Positions 11,320 to 22,935 of a stretch of DNA of 64,000 nucleotides are shown in pieces. The first letter of the stretch is position 1. Each line of letters begins with the position of its first letter. The stretch comes from Stenocarpella maydis (lineage: Eukaryota; Ascomycota; Sordariomycetes; Diaporthales; Diaporthaceae). Under the pieces are notes generated by a model. The model had not been told where the DNA came from. It ran no database searches and was given only the letters and a program-made list of their open reading frames with translations. A program made the translations under genes and the position numbers. The stretch covers positions 387,921 to 451,920 of the forward strand of contig NQMI01000012.1 in assembly GCA_002270565.1 (NCBI GenBank), read 5' to 3'.

Positions 11320-13197
11320 CTAGGCGTTGGTCCTCTTGACGACGAAGGCGCCGCGCTCGATAGTATTGATGACGATGAAGCCGGACGGGAAGAAGGGGTA
11401 GTGTCCCCATGTGCCGACAAACTCGATGCTGCCGCCGCCAGGCAAGGCGTCGTTCTCGGGGTAAATATCGAAATAACCGAGCTCGGTGACGCCCGCTCCG
11501 GTCCTGTCGGTCTCGAGAGAAGACACGTCCAGAACGTGCAAGCCGGCGCCGTAGTTGCTCTGGTATGCGACTCCGTCGATTCTATCATATCAATTTGTTA
11601 GTACTCTGCAACCGAGACGAATGATAAAAATCTTGTTATTTCATCAGAGGCTACTGACATGAATTGGTTGTGGTCGATGCCAAGGGCGTACTCGTTCTTG
11701 AAGTATCCCGAAAGGACTGGAGCCTCAAGACTGGTGATGTCCCAGAAGTAGGTGACGGGGAAACCATCTGTGCCAGCTCCAGCTGAGTCGTACTCGTCGT
11801 ACTCGTCATCCTGGTTTTTGTCAGCCTCCCTGTTAAAGGGTCGTGGTTGTTGCTCAAAAGAAGCTCTCATATCTAGCCGAGGTACTGTAAGCATTTTCAC
11901 GTACCAGAACAAGAGTTGTTTGCCAGTTCTTGTTGGTGACCCAACCCTGGTGCGTGTACGAGGCACCGTCATAGCCAACACGCGAAATAATGTTCGTGGT
12001 AGTCTTGTCGGTCACATCATAGCTACGTTGCGCGTCAGCCACAGCCGCCAAGTCGAACACACCAAAAAAAGCCCCGGGAGTCTCGACTTACATGGTCAGG
12101 GTGTCCTCGTTGTAGCCGTAGCAGATATCGCGACCCACGTACTTCTCGTCAGGTCCGCGGTAGACCAGGCACTGGGCGTCGTGGACGTAGCCGTCGCCTG
12201 CCGCGCAGCCGGGCGAGGTAGGATTGGTGATGTCCTTCAGATCGATAAAGATCAGGCCCGAGGCGCAGGACGAGTTCCGGGGTTGCGCGCCGACGGCGAC
12301 GGCATACTCGAGCTCTTCGTTCACGACGACGTTGTGCGAGCGGCCGACGGGTAGGTCGTTGAAGTGGCCGGTCAGGTCGGCGTCCCCAAAGGTCACGGGA
12401 CTGGCCGGGTCGATGTCGGCGAGCTTAGCCATGTCGAAGAACTGCACTCCGTGACGCTGGGCCTCACTGCCGATCACGATGTGGCTCTTGTAGCCTCGGA
12501 TCTCGCGCCAGATGCTAGGGGCGGCTGCGGAGTACTGGGGAAGGCGGCCTAGGTAGATCTGTGATTATGTTAGGACCTCCCTCCGTTGCCCCATTTCGGT
12601 CTTGTGAGACAATGTAAATTGGTAGAGGGGACTCACGAGCTTGCCCTCCGTGGAGACCTCAGCGAATGCCGCACCATCAGCTTGAGCAATAGCAACGAAC
12701 TCGCGACCCTCCTCGCTAGTCCAGCCCCAAGTTGAGGCGCCCTCGCCAACAGAGGAACCCAAGTCGGCGTGGCTCTTGAAATCATAGAAGTCGATCTGAG
12801 GATAATGTCAGAAGCCTGGGTTTGGCAGGGCGAGACATGAAACTGTGAGGTTACTCACGTTGCTACACCTGAACGTGTTGTTGGCGTCGCCGGGAACGAC
12901 CTCGGCGACCCCATTGACACAAGCTACAGGTGCCGCACCAGCGTACGACTGGTACTGGCTTGCGTCCATGGCGCCTGCGGCTCTCTGAGAGTCCCAGGTA
13001 GCCTGACGAGGCTGGTATTAGTATCCGTGCTTTACAAAAGACGGTGTGTTGCTCACATATTTCTTAGACATGATCCCATCCATGACAGCACCACTGGTAT
13101 ACTTCTCCTGCTTGGCAGGGTTATAAACCTGGCTGATGGCGGCCACCAAGGGTGAGCCAGCCAGCGTGGCCAAGGCTCCAATAGCAGTGGTCTTCAT
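11320..13197 (-). CDS. Secreted choice-of-anchor B / LVIVD-repeat family protein
   Basis: Seven exons (minus): 13057-13197, 12859-13002, 12637-12795, 12092-12558, 11905-12022, 11659-11810 and 11320-11581, giving 480 residues. MKTTAIGALATLAGSPLVAA is a signal peptide. The body shows beta-propeller-like repeats with short Asp-rich turns: IWREIRGYKSHIVIGSEA, GVQFFDMAKL, SHNVVVNEELEYAVAVGAQ, GLIFIDLKDITNPTSPG, TYFWDITSLEAPVLSG and GLHVLDVSSLET. This is the pattern of the choice-of-anchor B (LVIVD) family, found as extracellular or surface proteins in fungi and bacteria without an assigned reaction. All introns are GT-AG and 54-94 bases long, and their splices restore repeat boundaries. C-terminus GAFVVKRTNA; no GPI tail, so probably fully secreted. 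Confidence 0.85.
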
Positions 13198-14464
13198 GGC
13201 GAAGGCGGGCTGCGGACAATAGTCAGAAGGTGAAATCTTGTCAGAGCTTCCTTGGCTGAGTGGCGGTGGTCAAGGGCGGACTCAGATGGTCGCTTCGCAG
13301 CACAACTACGACGACAACCAGAATAGACAGAGCAGTCCGTATGCAGAGATGCTCTGCGTTTTATAGCTCCCACGGCAAGGCGAGGGCATGGCATTAGTCA
13401 CCATGGTGAAGTTATCAACATGCCATGCAGGGTTTGCGATCACATCACCCCCCTCTATATTGCATTTACGAAACAGGTAGGTCTGCACCGTAGAGTACGT
13501 CACCGCCAAGCCGAACGGCTCAACCTTCCGGAAGCATTTTACACCATGGCATACCCAGTCCAAACATCTATTTTTCACCAACATACGTGTAGTTTAATAT
13601 ATAGTATTTCTTAACGTTATTCCTTAGTATCAGGGAAATTTTATAGAATATTAAAAGCATAGGAAAGACTATTTCACGCGGAGGGCGTCTTCAATGTTTG
13701 TTTGGGTTGAGAAATGAGAGTTTTGATTAGCCTCTGGTGTAAATTGCATTCTTGCATTCGGGAGGGGGTGCGTTCGGCTTGGCAGTGACCTACTCTAGTT
13801 GGCAAATGATCACCAAGTCACGGCGCACACAGAGTGTCGTGGTCGTAGTGGTTTGCTTGGTTATTCCTTGGCTACATTAGCCGGCATACTGCCACTGACT
13901 CTCCCAGCGGTAACTCAAGGCTTATATTGAGACTATCCCCTCCCCCCAAGACTGTGCAACCAATCGGGTGAGAGAAGTCAGAGAGGCAGCCACCCGTTCC
14001 GCATCACGACTCACGAGGATAAGTTGATGCAAGCGCAGCCAAGAGATAGCGTCGTTGCATTTACTTGGCCGGGTGCTGCTTGACCTTCTAATTCGGAATG
14101 GGGCCCGCATCGAGCTGTTTGCTTGGCAATGAGGTAGGAATCCGGTACGGAGTGCTGCATGGTAATCGAGATGCGACGTGGCTACGTTCAAAGAGCACTT
14201 GGGCACTCGCGCGCAACCCAACGGCTTATGAGGAGTGCACTTCATTGATAAGGACCTCTGGTTGTGCATTCGCCGCCGGCCTTGCCACTTTTGCATCTGC
14301 AGTGGCGACTATTATTTGTCTCAGAGGCTATCTTGTCCAGAGTGTCATCCACATTCATGGCAGCCAGTTTGCGATCAAAGGAACCTTCAATCGACGTTTT
14401 CGAGTGAGGCTTTTATTCAAAAATAGTTCGTGATACCTAGCCTCTGCAGCCCCTGGCGGCACCA
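13198..14464. other. Intergenic upstream of the secreted propeller gene
   Basis: No gene supported. The 13200-13400 part is the promoter of the minus-strand secreted protein; the rest, up to the 3' end of the permease, holds only short frames. The 13590-13680 stretch is AT-rich (TTTAATATATAGTATTTC). Confidence 0.55.
13359..13365 (-). promoter_or_regulatory. TATA box of the choice-of-anchor protein gene
   Basis: On the minus strand this reads TATAAAA, about 162 bases upstream of the start codon at 13197. Assigned from motif and spacing. Confidence 0.45.
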
Positions 14465-16741
14465 TTACTGGTCTGCCGCCTTGGACTTGATCGTCTCGTT
14501 CTCTGACTGCTTGCTGTCCGCATCAGCAACGCCCTCAACAACGTCCTCCCTAAGGCCCATGACTTCGGACTCGATAATTGGCCCCTGATAGTTCTTTCGG
14601 CCATCAATCAACCACTGAACAATAGCGATGATGAGCACGACGCCAAAAGCAACGACAGCGTCTGTTACGCGTTAATCACCTGCTGCGGAACCTAAAGTTG
14701 TACATTTTGCCACATCCCGAGGTACAAAGACCCGGCAAGTGTAGCAAGCTGAAAATGGTACTCACAATTCATATTTGTCCCCGTCACAGGTTGCTCAGGC
14801 GGGAAAACAAAGAGGACGGTGGTCAGGAGCGTCCAAGCGATACCGACAAGGTTAGTCAACCAGCCCAGCCACTCAGGCATTCTGAAAGCCCGACTCTCTG
14901 GCAGCATCTTCCTGCCACGCAAGACGTTGATTGCAGGAGGTATGGCGTACGTGACACCGAGAGCGACGACACTGGCGGCAGTAATGGCGTTGAAAGCAGA
15001 GTCACTACCCAAGAAGACGCAACCGAAGATGATGACCCAGACGGTTGTCCATATCAGGGCATTCAGAGGCACATCTAGGCCCTTGTGGACTTTGGAAAAG
15101 ACGCGGCTTGCTGGCAGGCCGCGGTCACGGGCGAACGCGTAGCTCATCCTCGAGCTGGTGGTCATGATGGAAGTCGTCGTGAAAAGCATACTGCAGAACT
15201 GGGGGTTAGCTTTTGAAGAGCTAGGGGGGAAGTCTCCCTTGACCACAGCATGGATCAGGGTACAGTACGGCCATGGCTTTTGATATATGAGCTTTTTGGG
15301 GGGGGGGGGGATATCGTTATTCCCAAGCGGGCTAAAAACGACCCTAGAAGTTCATCAACGTACCATACGACTGGAAACATCAGTAAGCATACTGCGCCAG
15401 CCTTGTTATTGGTCGCATCGTAGAGTATCTGCAACAGAGGGCCTGCCGCGGACTCGATGACAACGTTGACGTCCTTGAGAACGAATAGGAGGCAGGCCAA
15501 GAATATGAACCCGGTGAACATGCCTATGCAAATTGCTACAAGCATGATCTTTGGACCTTCAACTTGGGGGCCTGTTTGACACCGGTGGGTTAGAATCTGC
15601 CATAGTGATTGGGGGGGCGGATATCAAGTACATGGGATATGCGCAATCATCATAGAGACGGAGGCTACAGCGGTACATTGCTCGTGCCGTACGTGGTTGG
15701 TCGCACACCAAGACACCCAAGGCCAACTCCCTGGGAGCGGGTGCTGTGGCAGTGGGTGCTATGGGATTGGGTGTCTAGAGATGTACCGGTGTAACCTCCG
15801 TCTCTGTGGGTGCGAATATCCGTCTTGCTGTCTAGATGTTCAGAAAGGTATACTGACGTGGGATCTCCTCAATCATGTGCTAGTACACGTTAATGGCGAG
15901 TCCGAAAGTAATATGTTGTGGAACAGTCCAGGATACAAAGACCGGGGACCTATAGCAGAAGAATAAAGGGCACGGGTCTACTCACAACAGTGGCGTCGAA
16001 ACCCGTGAGCGCGAAGGCGCCTTGGAGGAGACCAAGCATCCACGCCAGCCCATCCGGCCACGAGACATCGTTGATAAAACCACCAAACACGAACGACCCG
16101 CTCTGGTAGTTTGGGGAGGCGCAGGAGAGGACGGTGATGCAGATTATTGTGAAGCCAGCAAGGGACCAGAGGAAAGCCGCCTTGTTGAAGTATGGCAGGA
16201 GGCGGTTGGCAAAAGCATTGAGGAAGAAGGCCGCGAGGGTATATGCGATGTAGATGAGGAACTGGTGCCAGGCCTTGGGCTCATAGGGAGGATTCAAGAG
16301 CGAGATGATGCCGAGGATCAGCTGGCTCCCCAACAGCCCGCCCGTGGCGGTCAGACACACCCAGGCGGCGGTGTTGATCCAGCCGGTCGAGTATGAGATT
16401 GCCCTGCTGAACCGCTTCCAAGAGATGATGGCTACCCAGTGGTACTGCCCGCCGGCCGTGGGCCAGGCCGAGAGGAACTCGGCGAGCGAGGCGGCGAGGC
16501 AGAGATTGCAGATGCCGGCCACGATCAGCCCCCAGAGGATAGCGGATGGGCCTCCAGAGGGGAGCGCGAGGGAGAGCGAGGCGGCGAGGGCTGTCCAGCT
16601 GTTCAGGATGGCGAAGGCCAGGCCAAGCATGGAGACGCGGGAGAAGTTCCTCTGCAGCTCCTGCTTGACCCCCAGCTTCTGCAGCGTCGCGGCGGCGTCA
16701 GAGTCAGCCTGGGGCTGGGCCATGACGCCAGCTTCTGCCAT
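14465..16741 (-). CDS. Amino-acid/GABA permease (APC superfamily)
   Basis: Exons (minus) 15986-16741, 15858-15879, 15364-15571, 14766-15190 and 14465-14661 give 535 residues with about 12 hydrophobic segments. The fungal amino-acid/choline/GABA permease signature is spread over the exons: SMLGLAFAILNSWTALAAS, WPTAGGQYHW, GFDATV, HMIEEIPRPQVEGPKIM, TTTSIMTTSSRMSYAFARDRGLP and VSKVHKGLDVPLNAL-like VFSKVHKGLDVPLNAL. It should import amino acids or related amines across the plasma membrane. The second exon is only 22 nucleotides and supplies the conserved HMIEEIP; without it the motif is lost. The intron at 15191-15363 contains a G13 run. The Glu-rich C-tail (SEVMGLREDVVEG) is cytosolic. The start at 16741 was preferred to an in-frame ATG at 16882 that adds a Pro/Arg-rich extension. 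Confidence 0.88.
15298..15310. repeat. G13 homopolymer inside a permease intron
   Basis: Thirteen consecutive G on the plus strand, within the third intron of the permease (a C13 run in the transcript, upstream of the acceptor at 15191). Confidence 0.85.
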
Positions 16742-18092
16742 CTTGGTCGGGGTGGCCCTTCTCGGTGTCGGCTCGGGACAGCCGGGGTCGTCGGAGCCGG
16801 TCAGGTGGCAGCGGCTGGGGGCTGAGGGACTGCCGGGAAGAGGATCTGGACGCCGGAAGCAGCCAGGAGGAGGGATATACAAGATGGTAGACTACTTATG
16901 GGTGGCTGTCGAGGACCAGCTTGCTGTCTGTCTCTGCTCGTGTGCAAACGTGACAACAAGCCTGCGGTGTCGTTCGCGTGCTGTCACGTACCGTGCAGGC
17001 GCAGGCATATACTTAAGTATGTGTGCAGGAGATGATGTAGCGATCGCCTAGCATGTGCGCTCGACGCCCCCTTCTCGTGTGTACTTGCCAATCTGGGAAT
17101 CGCCATCAGGATCCGACATGGACAGGCCCCCACAGGCAGTGCTAAGCAACCCTGGCGACATGGATCGCGATGCTTATCAAGTTGCAATCAGCCAGGCCAG
17201 GCAGTCAATTAGTAAATACTATCAAGTCCTGCGAGCACTCAATCGGCCATCCACGCTGCCCTGCCCAGCCCATTACCGATCCTTCCCGACAGCTAAGCTT
17301 TTCTTGACCCTCGGCTGCGCGGCAGTCAGCGCGGTGGCGTGTTCTTGGTAGCATCCAGGACGCCACCGTGTATTAGTGAGCGAGCGTCTTGACTCCTCGT
17401 CGGTGCAAACCCTCTCTGCCTCTGTGGTCCTCCTTCAACCTTACCCCGGCTGCTTGCTTGTCCAACTGGGCCCAGGCAGCAGCTCCTCGGCCTCTCGAGG
17501 CGTAAAAAAGTGGAAACGTCTTCTAATCGAAACCACTCCACCACCGCCGAGGTCCCTGCTGCTGTCCGCATCCCCATGGGCAGGACACGCCAGGACGCCA
17601 CTCGGCCCTGGGCACCCATCCCGTTTTGATAATCTCAAACTAAGCGAGTCATCTTCACGACCCACCGTTATCTATGTATTTCATAACTACTAATAGATGA
17701 TTCGGTTTGCAGTCCGTGGGTACAGCAGCCAACCCGGCTTGGCCACGCGCACCACCACCCAATCCCGGAATACAAATAGATAGTCACCACTAATATCAAT
17801 TGATACCTAGTCCTACACTACCAAGCCAGCACAAGATGCATGTGAGTTGAGGCCGGGTTGGTGATGCTCCCTTATCCGCCGTAGTATACTGATATATAAT
17901 CTAATAGACTACATGACCACACGCAGGCCAGCGCCTCCCAGCCCAGCACGATGCGAAGCAGCTCCGGGACAAATAACGCGGGTTTTTAACCTGTAATCAA
18001 CCTGTCTATCTCTTATTACACTGCGGACTAACCCCCCCCCCCCAAAAAAAAAGAAAGAAAGAAAGAAAGAAAGAAATAACTCCACAAGTGCA
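16742..18092. other. Intergenic between permease and S41 peptidase genes
   Basis: No supported gene. The left part is the permease promoter. At 18032-18076, next to the S41 gene's 3' end, lie C12, then A9, then tandem GAAA units. Confidence 0.6.
18032..18076. repeat. C12-A9-(GAAA)n simple repeat
   Basis: C12 (18032-18043), A9 (18044-18052) and about six GAAA units follow one another directly, ending 17 bases before the stop codon of the S41 peptidase. Such a tract would fall in its 3' untranslated region. Confidence 0.85.
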
Positions 18093-20594
18093 TCAAATCA
18101 TGAACGCCGCGCTGGCCAGCGCCGCCACCAAGACCGCCAGCCCGCTCCTCTCCGCCGCGGAGCCGGCTCCCGAGCTCGTCCCCTTCTCCATCCTCGCGCC
18201 CGCGGCGACCTGGTTCTGGAAGAAGGCGCCCGAGATCTCCTGCACGCCCATGGTGGGCGTGACGCTGCCCTCGACGCACAGCCCCTGCGGGTCCTTGAAC
18301 GTCGCGTCCACGGCGCGCTTCCACACCAGCTCGGGCCCGTAGATCATGTCCTTGGTGTAGAAGAAGCGGCACTGCGCCGGCTGCATCAGGAACTGCAGCG
18401 GCGTCTCCGCGTCCGTGTGCGAGAAGGCGTTCTTGCCGTTGATGGCGCCCGCGTTCCCCGGCGTCGCCGACCGGTCCAGCAGGTAGCCCTCGGCGATCAC
18501 CCCGAGCTCCGACCGGCCCAGCTGCTGCTGCTGCCCCGGCGGCGCCAGGACCAGCGCCGCCGCCGCCGCCTGCTGGAGCTCGTTCAGCGGGAACACCTGC
18601 GCGCCCTCCACGCCCGCGATGGACTGCATCGGGCCCGTGGTCGGCCGGCCGCCCACCACCACCGTCTTGACGTTCTGCTGCATTATCATGAGGTAGGCGA
18701 ACAGCGTGCAGGTCGAGCCGCAGGTGCCGTCCGTCAGGATCACAATGTTGTCCGGGTCGAACACCGCCGGGGCTGGGTTGGCCCGGTTGCCCGTCCCGGT
18801 GAGGTTGAAGTCCGACGCCGTGTCGTTCAGCGGGGTGCTGAGGTACGACGTGAAGCGGTCGCCCTTGATGGTGACAGGGTTGATGATTTGCTCCGACGAG
18901 GTAAACTGCACCTGGCCGCCGGCAGAGAACACCTGGCCCGGGATGAGGTTGCTGACGACGGAGCTCTGCGACAGCGCCGCGAGCGCGAGCTGCCTCTGCG
19001 TTGCGTTCTGCTGGTCCACGCTGCTCGGGTCGAACGCCTCGATCTCTTGTGCCACCGACTGTGAGATCCTAGCCATCTGCTCCATGCTCTCCGTCAGGCG
19101 CATGTTGTTGGCCTGGAACATGGGCGTGCCGGGGAACAGCTGCGCGTACAGCTCGAAGCCGGCCGCCACGAGGCCGCCGCCGTTGCCCGTCACGTCGATG
19201 ACGAGCTTTTGCTTGCCCGCCTGCTTGCACATGGCGAGGAAGTTCTCCGTGAGCTTCTGGAAGTTGACTATGTACTCGAGGATGCCGAAGTCACCCTCCG
19301 GCGCGAAGCCGAGCACCGACAGCACCGCCACGTCCTCGTATCCCGCGCCTTGCAGGAAGTATCCAGCCGTGATGTTGGCCCCGCTGTCTCGGATCGCGGG
19401 CATGGGAAACCCGGGGATGGCCGGCTCGGGCGGCTGCAACGTACCCGGGGCCGGCTGCGGCTGCTGGGGCTGTCCTCCGCCTCCGCCTCCGCCTCCTCCG
19501 CCCCCCGTTGGGACTTGTGCGTTGGCCGGGTTGCAGAACCTCTGGTAGAAATCCTCACCCGTGTTCACGCCCGTGAAGTCCGCCGTTGGGCGGATCAGGG
19601 CGTAGCTCTCCTGTGTCACCTTTTGGCCGTTGTCATACTCGAGGGTCACCGAGTCGCCCAGGAAGAAAATGGACGCGGCAAGGGCGGTCCGCGCCGTGGG
19701 CACGGCGTATGACTGGAATTGCGCGTTCCACTGCGAATCGGGGTCCTGGAAGTTGATGAACTTCAAACCCTGCTCTTCGATGAGCTGTGCTGCGTCCTGG
19801 CCGTTGATCTTCACAATTGCCGGGGGCATCCCGTTGGTGCTATTTGCCGCAGCGGTCTGGTTTCTGCCCCCTATGGATGCTGTACCATTGAGGGCGGCTT
19901 GTGGGAGGTCAGTCAGGTGTTGAGGTGGGCGTCCCAGACGGCTCTGGTGAGTCGTTTTTGAGGCAACACTAACCAAGGTTGTAGAGCTTTGGCACCTGCT
20001 TGCCATCAACAGACACGGAGACGATATCCGTGGCCAGGTCGTTCCTGAAGCTGAAAGCCTTGAACATGTCCGGGCGGATGGAGAAGTGGCCGTCATGTGC
20101 TGAAGCCACCAGCTGGATTATGGCGCTCTGGAACTCAAATTCACTCTGGAACCTTCCTGCCGTGGCGTTGGCACCTATTTCGTCGAGTCCGCCTTGGATG
20201 TCCGCCGGCGGAAGCATGTAGGAAGGCGGGGGATCCTTCAGCCATGCGAGCGTGCTCTGCCACTGGGCGTATGCCTTGGTGCTCTGGATCAGCTTCGCCG
20301 CCTCTGCTGGTTTGTTGGGCACGGATTGTAGACATGCGAAGGCTGTTGTAGCCGGTACTCTTGGAACCACTGCGGCAACGAGTTAGCCCGTAACGCTCAA
20401 GCAGCCTCCCGGCACTCCCATGACACACCTTGAGGATTGGCGGCCATCTGTTGGGCCTGGGCCTGCGAGACCGCTGCGCAGGCATTGCTGCTCGTGTTGC
20501 CCGCCGGAGGAGGAGCACCGACCTGAGGGGCCGGTGCCGCCAATGAAGCGGAGAAGAGCCCGAGCAGGCCGGCCGCTCTGGTGGTGAATCCCAT
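18093..20594 (-). CDS. Secreted S41-family peptidase (CPAF/UstP-like), probably GPI-anchored
   Basis: Exons (minus) 20429-20594, 19974-20369 and 18093-19897 give 788 residues. MGFTTRAAGLLGLFSASLAA is a signal peptide. An N-terminal domain (AFACLQSVPNKPAEA, SAHDGHFSIRPDMF) precedes a PDZ-like segment (VKINGQDAAQLIEEQG) and the S41 protease core: GYEDVAVLSVLGF, KLVIDVTGNGGGLVAAGFELY, IVILTDGTCGSTCTLFAYLM (nucleophile Ser expected in GTCGSTC) and VVVGGRPTTGPMQ. A run of 12 glycines with QPQQPQP interrupts the middle. The C-terminus ends in a small-residue stretch and a hydrophobic tail (LAVLVAALASAAFMI), as for GPI attachment. Relatives include UstP of the ustiloxin cluster, but no RiPP-type neighbours are visible here. 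Substrate unknown. Confidence 0.88.
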
Positions 20595-20670
20595 GACGGC
20601 GGGTGTAAAATGGCCTCTATATGGTATATACAAAGAATGCAAAAATGCAGCAGCACCCGGCAGCTAAGGG

Positions 20671-20676
20671 TATATA
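20671..20676 (-). promoter_or_regulatory. TATA box of the S41 peptidase gene
   Basis: TATATA on the minus strand about 77-82 bases upstream of the start at 20594. Motif and spacing only. Confidence 0.45.
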
Positions 20677-21429
20677 ATACACAGGCGGAGGCACGGCGAT
20701 GACTAGTCACGGTGCCAGTAAGGTCGCGAGAGTGAGCCCTCTCCTCGGGATTGGTTCCCCATCCAGGACCCTCATGACTATATGGACTGCGTCCTTGGGG
20801 CTTGTGACGCCAAGAAGGACGCCCATGATGCTACCGGGCTGAAACAGTCCAGTCGCTAGCCCGAGGATGATAAGCTTCCTGCTCCTGACGATCTGCGGCA
20901 CACGAACAATATGCGGGCGCCACACCCGTGCACGCCAGAATATGGCGTTCGGACTGGCACCAAGCATGTCCCGTGTGCATAGGCTCAGAGCTCTTGTCCT
21001 CTCTCGCCTCTCGGTAGCGACATGCCGGGCCGTGGGTGCGTTGAACGCGGGCTCAATTGCGCTCGGATGCACCAAGCAAGCAGTATCAATACAGATCTGC
21101 GAGGCGGGAGCGGGCCCCCTCACGAGACTGCTTGGAGCCTCCAATGACTTGCGTCGAAACACCGCCCAGCCCGACTGTCGCCAAGACAAAGCAGAAACCA
21201 GGCGCGATGCCGCCCAAAGACATGGCACGGGCATGACAGCTAAGGGGCCAGACTCATCCCCTACAAGCAGCAACATCGGACACACCCGCAGCGTCCGCGC
21301 ATGCTCCGTCCTGCCCTCCACGGCAACATCCCATCTATTCAAATCTGACCCCTCCCAAGACCTTCAAATTGTCGCAGGCCCCAGGCACCCTCCCGATCTG
21401 GCATCTCTCTTGGGCTACTTCAACAGTAG

Positions 21430-21492
21430 TTTTTTTTTTTTTTTTTTTTTTTAAAGGGGGGGGGACCCCACGCCAACACTTTGGGGGGTCCC
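21430..21492. repeat. T23-A3-G9 tract with adjoining inverted repeat
   Basis: T23 (21430-21452), AAA, G9 (21456-21464), then perfect 8-base arms GGGACCCC (21462-21469) and GGGGTCCC (21485-21492) around a 15-base spacer. On the minus strand this reads hairpin, C9, TTT, poly(A), the order expected at a retroposed 3' end. No full element was recognised. Confidence 0.65.
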
Positions 21493-22456
21493 GGGAGTCC
21501 GCGACCCGAGAGCACGACATTAAGGTTGACTACACGATGAACGGTTTCGCTGGGCAGAGGGCCTAGATTGGCATGCCACCTCTTATTAATAGAGTTGCTG
21601 TGTATGGGCTGGTGCACCTGGGAAGTATCGCTCGCTTGCCACATTGGGTACCGCGCTCAATGCATGGCTAAATAAATCACGAGCAGCGCTGCCCCCCGTA
21701 ATTGCAAATATACCCTGGGAGCCAAACAGATAAGGCAGCCTTGGTGACATGATCGACCGCCTGTCCAGGCATTTCCCTTCCCTCGGTAGTGCAGCAAGCC
21801 AAGGAACATCGATCCAAGGCAGTCTCGAGTTTAGTGGCGCAACGGCTGGCTGCCAGCGACGGCCACCTGTAGACCGTTGAGGAAAGCTATTTAGGCATGC
21901 CGGAACAGTATTTTGACTCAGATGCACCAAATAAAGCTGATTCCACCAGCCAAAACCCCGACAATCATGTTGCAAATCTATCTTGGACTTGGACAGCGTC
22001 TGGTTTACCCACCCTGTGGTGCGCTCCTGGCTGTTTGTGGTGCTGTTTCAGCGTGTTTATATCGCGCTTGAAACATTGTCCGTGTTGAGGGCTGGCAGCT
22101 GGCCAGCCATATTTGTTCTAGCCCGGAAGTGATGCCTTTCCCTTAAAACTTCTGTATGGGAGACTGGTTCAAGTCACTGGGCCGACTAGAGACACAGCAG
22201 CATTCTGGCTTTCCGGATGTTAATCATCACCCTGAGAACTACGCATTCCTGACGGGCATACAATAAAATGTCGACCTGCCTAGATAGACGAAGGGGGGCG
22301 AGGTGCAGCGTACTGCAACTACCTACCGAAACATCCCATGTACGTTCCCGCCAACACCTGTACGGTATGAATGTTTCCTCGAGTCTCCACCGCTCTTGTC
22401 AAACACGCACAGAACTCCACCAGATATCTTTCTCCATACTGCTCCGCGCGTATTCG

Positions 22457-22470
22457 CCCCCCCCCCCCCC
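22457..22470. repeat. C14 homopolymer
   Basis: Fourteen consecutive C in an intergenic region, between TATTCG and GTGATATATGG. Confidence 0.85.
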
Positions 22471-22935
22471 GTGATATATGGATACCTTGAGGTATTCAAG
22501 AAATATACGGTCCGGGCTTTGATGTCGCTCATCTCTCACTACAGACAAGTGCTTGGTTGTCTCAAAGCAGACTCGAGAGACCGGGACAATTACCTACCTA
22601 GACATGAACCATGCCGGCGAGCTTTGATGCCCAGGTGTGCTGATGTGGACATGAATGGATGCGAAACATTGAATAAGGAGGTAATATCTCGCTGCACCTC
22701 TTGGGTGGATTGCTACCGTTTGCGAGGACTCGGTACTTAGACTACGTTCTTTAATTAACAAGCCTTCCGCTTAATCCAAACCATTACTAAGGCCACTCCT
22801 TCCGAGTAGGCAGGTTTCCCCCGAGCTTGAGCGCGCCCCTGTTTGCTCCAAATACATATAATGGATGTGAAGGAAAAGCCACCGGATGCCGACCACAAGC
22901 CACGAAGTCAGCAAAGAATTCTCAATGATGGGCGC

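Larger units (their letters stand above)
20595..22935. other. Long intergenic stretch, no supported gene
   Basis: About 2.3 kb. Two opposite overlapping open frames (plus 20867-21454, minus 20707-21342) have Arg/Ser/Pro-rich translations with no family signature and are probably chance frames in GC-rich DNA. Also present: a T23-AAA-G9 tract followed by a small inverted repeat (21430-21492) and a C14 tract (22457-22470). Confidence 0.55.

Noticed and set aside
16305..17051. Plus-strand 248-codon frame across the permease 5' end
   Set aside because: Antisense shadow of the permease's first exon plus promoter.
18032..18076. Possible telomeric or CRISPR-like repeat
   Set aside because: It is a simple C/A/GAAA microsatellite without spacers or telomere units.
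18706..19548. Long plus-strand frame (280 codons) across the S41 peptidase
   Set aside because: It is antisense to a strongly conserved protease core in GC-rich DNA and has no domain of its own.
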